A stretch of DNA of 5,454 nt from Spirochaetaceae bacterium (GTDB lineage Bacteria; Spirochaetota; Spirochaetia; DSM-27196; Salinispiraceae), in the NCBI GenBank assembly GCA_007129335.1, contig SKVS01000238.1, positions 1 through 5,454 of the forward strand, in the 5' to 3' direction. Made by a program: the position numbers and the translations under genes. Shown piece by piece: positions 1 through 5,454 of the stretch. Position 1 is the stretch's first letter; each line of letters starts with the position of its first letter. The notes beneath the pieces are model-generated. The model worked only from the letters and a program-made list of their open reading frames with translations. It was not told the origin of the DNA and did not search any database.

Positions 1-27
1 AACGGATGAGGAGATTTCAAATTTTCC

Positions 28-1038
28 CTACTCCCTCACGGGCACCAGCTTCTCCCAAATCCAGCCCACAAGCACCATTCCCATAGCCCCTCCATACAGC
101 GCAACAGGAATAAAGGTCAGCTCAAACCAGCGGTCCCAGCCTCGAATAAAGGTATAAACCCCTACAACCGCTACCAGGAAGGAAACCCCAAAAACAACAC
201 GGAGCAACTTGGGAATACCCGGGGTATGCATTTGAGTAACTACAAACATAATCAGGAACCCGAACAGAAACATTGGCCAAATTGCATTGCCCTTGTACAC
301 CGTTACCAAGGTTCCGTGAACTGCCACAAAAACTTCCAGCAGAACAATCCAGACCTTGTTCAAGTGCAGGCTGGTATTGAACAGGCTCATTTGAATGAAC
401 AACAGGAACATATATATGAAACCGCTGAGCATGCCCCAGTTACCTTCCATGGGATGGAACCAAAAAGTATACACCAGCGCCCAGGAAATTATTATTCCGT
501 GCCACTTATTCGTCAGATTCAGCAGCCTTGCGGGGGGATCGAACCTGCGACCAAAAAACAAGCCCCGCTTGGGAATCATCATATATAACACCAAAACAAG
601 CATAATTATTACCGACCCCTGACTGGTCCAAATGGGCACATCCTGGGCAAGGCCATCGTAAAAAAAGTAGGTTTGCACAAGATGAAGGCCAACAAACAAC
701 AGGTTCAACCCGAGCATCCAGCGGTGGAATTTGTTTACCTGACCCGGTGCGGGCACCGAACGGCGACCGGCAAAAAACATTGCCCAGACCACTACCTGGT
801 GGACAATGTATCCTCCCCAATAAGAAATTCTAATCAGCGTTGTGGATTCCGGCAGTTTCCAGTAATACCAGGCCGGTCCCTGATCGGGCAACAGCGGATA
901 GAACCGGGCCTGAATGACCGGTGTCAGCAAAGCGGTAATAATGGCCAGAACGGTAAAACCCCCAATTCCCCACCATGCCACAAATGAAACCTGATCCCGT
1001 TTCATGAGCGGAGCTGGCTGAAATGATTGTGTACTCAT
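28..1038 (-). CDS. Polytopic membrane protein of unknown function, histidine-rich
   Basis: I do not recognise this 336-residue family. The sequence shows roughly ten hydrophobic segments, near residues 19-39, 70-90, 107-127, 137-155, 180-194, 201-222, 229-247, 253-270, 279-298 and 306-328, so it should sit in the inner membrane. There is no cleavable signal peptide and no soluble domain. Histidines fall in or at the edge of these segments (H80, H119, H180, H195, H225, H241, H271), with H105 in a short loop; such a pattern can bind haem or metal, but no known motif is complete. Aromatic residues are also frequent. The ATG at 1038 is preferred because AAGGAG (1048-1053) stands nine bases upstream. 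The gene is separated from the patatin gene by about 250 bases containing a possible terminator, so it is probably transcribed on its own. A real protein-coding gene is near certain; its function is open. Confidence 0.88.
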   Translation of the reverse strand: MSTQSFQPAPLMKRDQVSFVAWWGIGGFTVLAIITALLTPVIQARFYPLLPDQGPAWYYWKLPESTTLIRISYWGGYIVHQVVVWAMFFAGRRSVPAPGQVNKFHRWMLGLNLLFVGLHLVQTYFFYDGLAQDVPIWTSQGSVIIMLVLVLYMMIPKRGLFFGRRFDPPARLLNLTNKWHGIIISWALVYTFWFHPMEGNWGMLSGFIYMFLLFIQMSLFNTSLHLNKVWIVLLEVFVAVHGTLVTVYKGNAIWPMFLFGFLIMFVVTQMHTPGIPKLLRVVFGVSFLVAVVGVYTFIRGWDRWFELTFIPVALYGGAMGMVLVGWIWEKLVPVRE

Positions 1039-1163
1039 AAGCGAAGTCTCCTTATTTCAAAAGAGTATCATCGGTTAGAATTGTTTTCCATTCTCTTTTA
1101 CCGTACAAGAACCTCATTTCCATAGCTTGCAAATAAGGATCATTCACTAGGGAAAATGAATAG

Positions 1164-1180
1164 GGAAATTCTCGAATTCC
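1164..1180. promoter_or_regulatory. Imperfect dyad, possible operator
   Basis: On the minus strand the bases read GGAATTCGAGAATTTCC, an inverted repeat (GGAATTC against GAATTTCC, one extra T) around a GA centre. It lies immediately downstream of the weak -10 candidate at 1181-1186, where a repressor would cover the transcription start. It is short and AT-rich, so it may be chance, and it also falls inside the start-less open frame 1052-1234. Confidence 0.2.
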
Positions 1181-1209
1181 TAATATGGCTTTTTCGGCTG
1201 TGGTAACAA
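1181..1209 (-). promoter_or_regulatory. Weak promoter candidate for the membrane protein gene
   Basis: On the minus strand TTGTTA (1204-1209) and ATATTA (1181-1186) are separated by 17 bases. The -35 half is a moderate match to the sigma-70 consensus and the -10 half is poor. It was chosen because the gene at 28-1038 needs a promoter in this gap if the hairpin at 1244-1269 stops upstream transcription. Confidence 0.22.
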
Positions 1210-1243
1210 AATTTTCTGCAGCGACTGGATTTTTTCAGAACAA

Positions 1244-1269
1244 TCAGAATGTATGAAAATACATCCTGA
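1244..1269 (-). terminator. Hairpin after the patatin gene, probable weak terminator
   Basis: The minus-strand transcript can form an 11-pair stem (TCAGGATGTAT with ATACATTCTGA) closed by a TTTC loop, starting about 25 bases after the patatin stop codon. All pairs are Watson-Crick except one G-U wobble. Read on the plus strand the same position is an A-C mismatch, which favours function in minus-strand RNA. The following bases, TTGTTCTG, are only partly T-rich, so termination efficiency may be modest; it could instead protect the 3' end of the mRNA. Confidence 0.42.
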
Positions 1270-1293
1270 ATATCCTGACTAGCACTTTTTAGA

Positions 1294-3261
1294 TCATTGC
1301 TCCACAGGAGGAGAACCCACCACAAAAATTCCCCAGGTTGGTGCCGAGCTGTTTCCATCGTAACCTCCATAGGTCTCCAGGGTAAATCTGGTAAGTCCAA
1401 TGAGCGAAAGGGTAATTTTCCCCTGCACACCTGCGCTCCAGTTCATTTGACCATATCCTACCACCTCACCAAAGACACCCAAACGAAGATCCCGGAGAAT
1501 AAGCAGCTCGGCAAAAGAAGGACGAAAAGATTCAACGTCAAAAAACAAACCCGAACGTTGGGAAAACAGGAACCTTTCAGGTTCTGCAGAAGTAAACAAC
1601 CCGTCCCGGGGAAAGGTCTGCACCGAATTTCCTGTAAAACTGTATGCACCAAAGTTCTTGTTCTCATAGCGTAATCCCCCTGGAAGCCTCAGATACACCA
1701 CAGTATTCCCGAATCCGAATATGTCATTATGCCGGGTGGCTCCCAGTTCCAGGCGGACTCCCGTCCATTGGCCAAGGTTCCAGAAACCGTTGATCCACAG
1801 ACTTTGCAAATCCGAACTGGCCGGGACTTCAGACTCGAGGAAAACCTCTGTCTGCTCCCAGATAAAACCCCCTCCTACCGACAAGGAGGGCAGGTAAAAT
1901 TCTCCAAGGCCGTTGAAATACAGGGAATGCAGTTCTCCAGCCAGGGTTCCATTGCCAAATACTGTACCGGAAAGCATGAACTTCTGCCCATGAAACCACC
2001 CTGCGCGAACCCCAAGGGTTCCAAGGGGGTTCAAACTACCGAATTCATTCCAGCCACCGGCATATGCATGACCGAAAAATCCCTGAAAACCGAACTCCCC
2101 ATCCAGACCGAAAAAATACCCATTACGCAGTCTATAGACGTCTTCGGGGTTTCCCCATGACAGGAAGCGGGGAAAAAGGTGGCCCATGGGATCCATTTTC
2201 TCAATATTTCTCCCTGCTCCTATATGGTTAAGGGTACTTGAAATGCTGAGTTCATGAGACTCCCGCAGGATTCGAAGCTCCTGAAGTTTGGTCCGTGAAT
2301 CGGTTCGGGCAAGGCTTATCCAGGGCAGATCTGGCTGAAACTGTTCCTGAGCACTGGTGTAGCCAATGGCAGAAATCTCATGGAGGCGGTCAAAATCCAT
2401 GAAGGAAAAATGCTCAACCCCTGAACGGATGAGCATGGGATTGGTTTGTTTTACTTCGCTCACACCTGTTCGGGCTTTAAAAATATCCATGGAAACACTG
2501 AGAACAGTAAGGGGATTTCCCAGGTTCAAGTCGGGATTATTATAGAAGGTTGTCGAAGCAATGAGGGCATCGGAGTACTTCCGGGCCCACCCCATGGGAA
2601 CCAGATTGGTAATACCACCGTCAACCAGTAAATGCGGTCCATAGGGGACCGGTGGAAAGAAAACCGGAAGGGCAAAGGCTGCCTGCATTACCGTAATGAA
2701 TGGACCTTCGATCATAATAACCTGCCGCCGGGTCCGAATATCCTCTGCCAGTACCAAAATAGGTATGGGTAACTCTTCAATATTGGGGTTACCGGTATAT
2801 TTTTCTACCAGCCCGAGAAAATTGCTGACATCTGAAAGCCCTCCCCTAGAGGGAAAACCCGGCCGAAACAGGTACCCAACCTGGGTTTCGCTGATAATAC
2901 GGTAAATTTGATCGGGCGAAAATCCGGCAGCATAGAGAAGCCCTACAATGGAACCCATAGAATTAGTGACAATGTAATCCGGTACTATCTCCTGTTCTTC
3001 CAGATACTGCAGCACCCCAATGTGGGCAAAGGCCCGGGCAGACCCACCGGACAAGACCAAACCTATGGGCTGCCGGTCATGGGAGATTCCCTGGGAAATC
3101 CGTTCCTGAAAGGCTTGCTCACCGTAAACAAAGGGAACATCCAGAAGAAAAACCGGATCATGTTCTTGCTGATCTGAATTGAGTAAGGGCGAACCATAGC
3201 CCTGAATTGCAGGGACAAGGAGAACCAGGCCAAAGAGAAATCCTAACGCAGTAAATCTCAT
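1294..3261 (-). CDS. Secreted patatin-like phospholipase with C-terminal beta-barrel-like region
   Basis: This 655-residue protein is a probable lipid acyl hydrolase of the envelope. Residues 1-23 form a signal peptide. The patatin domain spans about 65-300: oxyanion-hole segment GGSARAFAHIG (72-82), nucleophile Ser101 in TNSMG, and catalytic Asp214 in DGG. The nucleophile elbow normally reads GxSxG; here the first glycine is Thr99. A linker (about 300-370) leads to some 285 residues rich in glycine and aromatics in alternating strands, suggesting an outer-membrane barrel as in two-partner-like (type Vd) patatin autotransporters such as PlpD. No clear POTRA domain is visible and the chain ends in PPVEQ rather than in an aromatic residue. 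The ATG overlaps the DUF368 stop (ATGA), so translation is likely coupled; only weak GAAG/AGAG purines precede it. Patatin family assignment is firm; barrel and location are inferred. Confidence 0.92.
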   Translation of the reverse strand: MRFTALGFLFGLVLLVPAIQGYGSPLLNSDQQEHDPVFLLDVPFVYGEQAFQERISQGISHDRQPIGLVLSGGSARAFAHIGVLQYLEEQEIVPDYIVTNSMGSIVGLLYAAGFSPDQIYRIISETQVGYLFRPGFPSRGGLSDVSNFLGLVEKYTGNPNIEELPIPILVLAEDIRTRRQVIMIEGPFITVMQAAFALPVFFPPVPYGPHLLVDGGITNLVPMGWARKYSDALIASTTFYNNPDLNLGNPLTVLSVSMDIFKARTGVSEVKQTNPMLIRSGVEHFSFMDFDRLHEISAIGYTSAQEQFQPDLPWISLARTDSRTKLQELRILRESHELSISSTLNHIGAGRNIEKMDPMGHLFPRFLSWGNPEDVYRLRNGYFFGLDGEFGFQGFFGHAYAGGWNEFGSLNPLGTLGVRAGWFHGQKFMLSGTVFGNGTLAGELHSLYFNGLGEFYLPSLSVGGGFIWEQTEVFLESEVPASSDLQSLWINGFWNLGQWTGVRLELGATRHNDIFGFGNTVVYLRLPGGLRYENKNFGAYSFTGNSVQTFPRDGLFTSAEPERFLFSQRSGLFFDVESFRPSFAELLILRDLRLGVFGEVVGYGQMNWSAGVQGKITLSLIGLTRFTLETYGGYDGNSSAPTWGIFVVGSPPVEQ

Positions 3262-4142
3262 TCTTCACTCTTCACATTTTTAGGATGTTGTTTCAGAATT
3301 TTTTCCTTCATTCCTGTTCCCAGGGTTAAACTCAGTCCTGCACCAATGACAAATCCAAGCACATCCCCAAGAATTGCCAGCCCCGGAGAAAAGCCGGGAT
3401 ACAAGGCAACCACGCTCCCCACCACAAGACCAATAACCACCGCATAGGTTCCCCGATGGAACATTTTTAATAAAGCAGCAATACCCTTGGAAACCAATAC
3501 AACTCCGAAGAGGGTTCCCACCACAAACAGAAGAATCACCGGAATGTTTAAATCGCCGAATCCCTGACGCATGGTGCTGTACATACCAATGAGTAAAAGC
3601 AGAAAGCTTCCACTGACTCCAGGAATGATCATGGCAATACTGGCAATAAATGCTGCCAGGAAAATTAAAACTCCGGTTACCAAGGTTATGTCAGTAATCG
3701 GAGGGCTTGCTTCGGGCCTGGGGGTTAATCCCATCCACAGAACAATCCCGAGTCCAGCCAGGAAGAGTATGGCATACTCCCAGGCAAACTTGGTAATTCC
3801 CGCTTTTTTTACCAGGTAGGGAGCGCTGCCTAAAATCAACCCGATGAATCCCCAACTGGTTGCGCCGGGAAAGGTTTCCAGGAGAAATCCGATTAAACGG
3901 GCAAATGCGACATTACCCACAAGCACCCCAAAAACAAGGGGGATCAGGAAAAATGCATTCTTTTTCCATCCGGTTCGGAAAAAATTCCCGAATGCATCGA
4001 CCAGTTCGTCATAAATCCCGGTTATGACGGCAATTGAACCACCGCTTACCCCGGGAATAATATTTGCCATACCAATGGCCATACCCTTTAAGCCGTTCAT
4101 GATTGACCAGGGTTTTTTCTCAAATTCGATTTGTTCCGACAT
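3258..4142 (-). CDS. popT: DUF368 membrane protein, PopT-type undecaprenyl-phosphate translocase
   Basis: DUF368 proteins are polytopic inner-membrane carriers; characterised members (PopT) return undecaprenyl phosphate, the lipid carrier of wall and surface glycans, to the inner face of the membrane. The preferred product is 294 residues. Two internal repeats mark the family: GMANIIPGVSGG near residues 24-35 and SIAMIIPGVSGS near 168-179, each followed by a glycine-rich helix and a similar I-G-x-Y segment. The rest is a series of hydrophobic segments with a short charged C-terminal tail. The start at 4142 is chosen over the in-frame ATG at 4154 because GGAGG (4148-4152) sits five bases before it, while nothing resembling a binding site precedes the upstream ATG. 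It is the first gene of a unit with the patatin gene, overlapping it by four bases. Family assignment is strong; substrate is carried over from the family and the gene symbol rests on that. Confidence 0.93.
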   Translation of the reverse strand: MSEQIEFEKKPWSIMNGLKGMAIGMANIIPGVSGGSIAVITGIYDELVDAFGNFFRTGWKKNAFFLIPLVFGVLVGNVAFARLIGFLLETFPGATSWGFIGLILGSAPYLVKKAGITKFAWEYAILFLAGLGIVLWMGLTPRPEASPPITDITLVTGVLIFLAAFIASIAMIIPGVSGSFLLLLIGMYSTMRQGFGDLNIPVILLFVVGTLFGVVLVSKGIAALLKMFHRGTYAVVIGLVVGSVVALYPGFSPGLAILGDVLGFVIGAGLSLTLGTGMKEKILKQHPKNVKSEE

Positions 4143-4167
4143 GGAAGCCTCCATGGGCTAATAGTAA

Positions 4168-4220
4168 CGCATAATCATGAAAAAATGATGAGGCAAATTC
4201 AGCGGTTTTTTAAGTTTTTT
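4168..4220 (-). promoter_or_regulatory. Candidate promoter of the DUF368-patatin operon with A-tract UP-like element
   Basis: On the minus strand TTGCCT (4191-4196) and TATGCG (4168-4173) are 17 bases apart, giving a leader of about 20 bases before the DUF368 start. Two runs of six A (4215-4220 and 4206-4211), nine bases apart, lie just upstream of the -35, where RNA polymerase alpha subunits contact UP elements. The -10 match is poor (three of six). A five-pair dyad, ATCAT/ATGAT (4174-4189), fills the spacer and might be an operator or chance. Confidence 0.38.
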
Positions 4221-4241
4221 ATAGAGAGGAAGCTGATTCCC

Positions 4242-4526
4242 CTAAGCGAACCGTTGTAAGGGATCCTCAACGGGAATCGATTCGGCGTAGACGTGACCTG
4301 GGTCAATATCTAAACATGTATAGGGATCATAGGATCCCGATTGATCCCAAGCCAGGGTGTTATTGAGTACCGTACAGCGGTTCATAAAAAAATCCACATC
4401 CGAAAGAACAGAAAATACCCCTTTGTTCACCAAAGCTTTAGCATCATACAACCTGACTACACCGGAAGAAAAGTACACATAAACCTGGTAATTTTCGGTT
4501 GGAATGACCTGAATGACAGTACGCAT
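4242..4526 (-). CDS. DUF2442 domain protein, surviving half of a DUF4160-DUF2442 pair
   Basis: This 94-residue cytoplasmic protein is a complete single-domain DUF2442 member. Typical features in order are: a beta-strand start with VYVYFSSGVVRLYDAK (about 15-30), then GVFSVLSDVDFF (about 36-47), then LAWDQSGSYDP (about 58-68) and CLDIDP (about 71-76). No helix-turn-helix extension is present. The molecular function of the family is not known to me; genes are often found beside DUF4160 genes, and the pair is suspected of being toxin-antitoxin-like. The start at 4526 is chosen because a full 11-base Shine-Dalgarno sequence precedes it; a longer in-frame form would begin with TTG at 4562 inside the preceding remnant and is unlikely. 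Its usual partner is truncated just upstream, so this copy is probably an orphan. No terminator of the stem-plus-T type is visible after the stop. Confidence 0.85.
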   Translation of the reverse strand: MRTVIQVIPTENYQVYVYFSSGVVRLYDAKALVNKGVFSVLSDVDFFMNRCTVLNNTLAWDQSGSYDPYTCLDIDPGHVYAESIPVEDPLQRFA

Positions 4527-4528
4527 TC

Positions 4529-4539
4529 TCACCTCCTTA
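4529..4539 (-). promoter_or_regulatory. Full-length Shine-Dalgarno sequence of DUF2442, overlapping the upstream stop codon
   Basis: The minus strand reads TAAGGAGGTGA, which complements the usual 3' end of bacterial 16S rRNA over its whole length, two bases before the ATG (five from GGAGG to ATG). Its first three bases are the TAA of the DUF4160 remnant. The site fixes the DUF2442 start at 4526 and would let ribosomes ending the upstream frame restart directly. Confidence 0.85.
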
Positions 4540-4674
4540 TTGGAGAGGATTAATACGGACAAGCTGCATATGGTCTTGTGCTGCTTGCCCGTTCTTGATT
4601 AACTCATCACGATGTAACTCGCTCAATGCCAAAACCAGTTTTAGTTGCTTCAGAGGCAAACCTCCACAATACAT
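4537..4674 (-). pseudogene. Truncated DUF4160 gene (C-terminal 45 codons)
   Basis: The frame encodes 45 residues. GGLPLKQLKLVLA (4-16) followed by SELHRDELIKN (18-28) and a final RINPLQ matches my memory of the C-terminal half of DUF4160 proteins, which are normally about 80-90 residues long. The N-terminal half, with its usual FxxHxPPHFHA-type segment, is missing: in-frame stops (TAG, TGA) and then the GH4 stop lie directly upstream. Two positions that are commonly tryptophan in the family are Leu17 (TTG) and Gly29 (GGG), each one base from TGG, which suggests decay. The ATG at 4674 has only a weak AGGA upstream, so translation is uncertain. The DUF2442 gene follows in the order expected for this pair. 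A functional micro-protein is an alternative reading. Confidence 0.72.
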
Positions 4675-4684
4675 TCATTCCTAT

Positions 4685-4690
4685 ATCATA
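4685..4690 (-). promoter_or_regulatory. Possible -10 element upstream of the DUF4160 remnant
   Basis: TATGAT on the minus strand matches five of six bases of the sigma-70 -10 consensus, just after the GH4 stop. No convincing -35 is found 16-18 bases upstream (TGGTTG at 17) and there is no TGn extension. If it is not a promoter, DUF2442 must depend on read-through from the GH4 gene, since no terminator is visible between them. Confidence 0.2.
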
Positions 4691-4692
4691 CC

Positions 4693-5454
4693 CTATTTCA
4701 AATAACCCAACCATCTGTCCTGGTGATCTATCATACGGTCAACCAGATCCTTCAGGGGCACAGCCCGATGGACTACCGGATTAGCAAGCAAGGCCTGAAT
4801 AACATAGTCTTTTCGCTTGTGGATTATGGCCTCGGCGGTTAAATCGTAAACTCCGGTGTAGTTCCTGAGCAATGCAGCGTAACCCCGGGGAAGGGAACCT
4901 ATGGTTTTTCCATGAATGCCAGTTTTGCTGATGTTGGCAGGAACCTCAACGGCTATCCAGTCAGGTAAATCCGGAAGGAAACCATTATTAGGAATGTTTA
5001 CCGCCGATTCCAGGTATCCCGTATCATTCAGGATTCCCTCCATTATGGGTACAACCCGTTCGTGTAGTTCCAGGGTAATTTCAGGCTTATGGTCCTGGCT
5101 CAGGGCGATTTTGTAAAAATCGAAAAAGTCAATAATTCCCCGATGATCAACCAGCTCCCATGCCCAGCTCAAGTATTCCCCGAAATGACTGTCTACCGTT
5201 ATGGGAAGCAGACCATAATTCTCCATAATAAACTTGAACAATCCCCGATCAGCCCAGGGAAATGCACTGTCCTCTATTCCCAGCTGGGCCCGGCTTGTAG
5301 AACCTTCGGTCCAGGCGGTTTTTCCGGTTTTTTTGTAATGCAAATACATGTCGCTGTAACCCGGCTCGGTAGCAAAGAACGAATAGGCCTTTTCCATGAT
5401 TTCCGGATACAAATCGGTTCCGGTTTTCCGGTCGCGGGCTTCCAACAAACAGCT
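4693..5454 (-). CDS. Glycoside hydrolase family 4 enzyme, C-terminal part (5' end outside window)
   Basis: The 253 visible residues form the C-terminal part of a GH4 enzyme, a family of usually 430-480 residues that cleaves glycosides by an NAD- and Mn-dependent redox-elimination mechanism in the cytoplasm. The frame is open to the window edge, so the Rossmann NAD domain, the metal-binding Cys and the conserved NH motif should lie just beyond it; the first residues (SCLLEARDRKTGTDLYPEI) resemble what normally follows that NH motif. Visible family signatures are VDSHFGEYLSWAWE (87-100), whose tyrosine is in the region of the catalytic base, and NIPNNGFLPDLPD with the following VEVPANISKTGIHG (153-182). 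The tail LLANPVVHRAVPLKDLVDRM is typical too. Within GH4 it looks nearer to alpha-glucosidase, alpha-galactosidase and alpha-galacturonidase types than to phospho-glucosidases, but the exact substrate cannot be read from this part. A TAG at 4693 ends it. Confidence 0.9.
   Translation of the reverse strand, partial: SCLLEARDRKTGTDLYPEIMEKAYSFFATEPGYSDMYLHYKKTGKTAWTEGSTSRAQLGIEDSAFPWADRGLFKFIMENYGLLPITVDSHFGEYLSWAWELVDHRGIIDFFDFYKIALSQDHKPEITLELHERVVPIMEGILNDTGYLESAVNIPNNGFLPDLPDWIAVEVPANISKTGIHGKTIGSLPRGYAALLRNYTGVYDLTAEAIIHKRKDYVIQALLANPVVHRAVPLKDLVDRMIDHQDRWLGYLK

Larger units (their letters stand above)
1052..1234 (-). pseudogene. Possible 3' remnant of an unidentified gene (start-less open frame)
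   Basis: A 60-codon frame is open from just after a TGA at 1235-1237 to a TAA at 1052-1054. The translation looks protein-like (for example the stretch FLYGKREWKTIL near its end), but there is no credible start: the first GTG is at 1147 and the first ATG at 1123, and neither has a ribosome binding site. The TAA overlaps the AAGGAG that serves the downstream membrane gene, an arrangement usual for the end of an upstream gene in an operon. A run of six A at 1230-1235 is where a one-base indel would join this frame to the open frame extending upstream through the hairpin into the end of the patatin gene. I cannot name a family, and chance openness in 180 bases is quite possible. Confidence 0.25.

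Noticed and set aside
1..27. Any feature downstream of the membrane protein stop
   Set aside because: Only 27 bases remain; no hairpin or gene start can be supported.
226..987. Open frames on the plus strand (226-588, 395-622, 673-987) and a second minus frame (506-820)
   Set aside because: They lie wholly within the membrane protein gene, have no family resemblance and odd composition; they are shadows of the real frame.
1263..1278. Direct repeat ATCCTGA, two copies nine bases apart
   Set aside because: Only two short copies, one of which is an arm of the hairpin at 1244-1269; no sign of a longer array.
1297..3177. Plus-strand open frames at 1297-1674, 1729-2160, 2446-2631, 2696-2905, 2908-3177 and minus frame 1458-1667
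   Set aside because: All are antisense or out-of-frame to the patatin gene, whose motifs confirm the other frame.
3571..3819. Plus-strand open frame inside the DUF368 gene
   Set aside because: Antisense to a clear DUF368 repeat region; no ribosome site or recognisable product.
4143..4154. Upstream ATG adding four residues to the DUF368 protein
   Set aside because: No ribosome binding site before it, and the GGAGG that serves the ATG at 4142 lies within the extension.
4527..4562. TTG-initiated longer form of the DUF2442 protein
   Set aside because: It would start inside the DUF4160 remnant without a binding site; the full Shine-Dalgarno sequence clearly serves the ATG at 4526.
4629..4642. 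Palindrome AAAACCAGTTTT as an operator or hairpin
   Set aside because: The centre leaves only a two-base loop and the bases are explained by the DUF4160 remnant's codons.
4645..5116. Plus-strand open frames 4645-4842, 4916-5116 and 4341-4553
   Set aside because: Antisense to the GH4 and DUF2442 genes, with no support of their own.

Overview
All genes recognised in this window lie on the minus strand, so transcription runs from high to low coordinates. In that order they are: the C-terminal part of a glycoside hydrolase family 4 enzyme (running off the window at 5454); a previously uncalled remnant of a DUF4160 gene; an intact DUF2442 gene; a DUF368 (PopT-type) membrane protein; a secreted patatin-like phospholipase with a probable outer-membrane barrel; and an unrecognised, histidine-rich polytopic membrane protein.

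The organism looks like a Gram-negative-type (diderm) bacterium of moderate GC content. The diderm inference rests on the patatin protein, which has a signal peptide and a long aromatic, glycine-rich beta-strand tail. Family-4 glycosidases suggest a sugar-fermenting lifestyle. A free-living spirochaete or similar anaerobe would fit, but this is impression rather than proof.

Region 4527-5454 holds the GH4 gene and, only 18 bases after its stop, the last 45 codons of a DUF4160-family protein. DUF4160 and DUF2442 genes are often adjacent and have been suspected of forming toxin-antitoxin-like modules. Here the DUF4160 half has lost its N-terminal part while DUF2442 keeps an exceptionally strong ribosome binding site that overlaps the remnant's stop codon. 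This broken two-gene module is the most informative find in the window.

Region 1244-4220 is a compact transcription unit. It has a candidate promoter with phased A-tracts, then the DUF368 gene, then the patatin gene overlapping it by four bases (ATGA), then a hairpin just after the patatin stop. The pairing links a predicted undecaprenyl-phosphate recycling carrier with a predicted envelope lipid hydrolase. No regulatory RNA, tRNA, CRISPR array or insertion sequence was seen.

Region 1-1243 holds the orphan membrane protein and, upstream of it, about 200 bases. These contain a weak promoter candidate, a small dyad and a 60-codon open frame without a start that could be another gene remnant.
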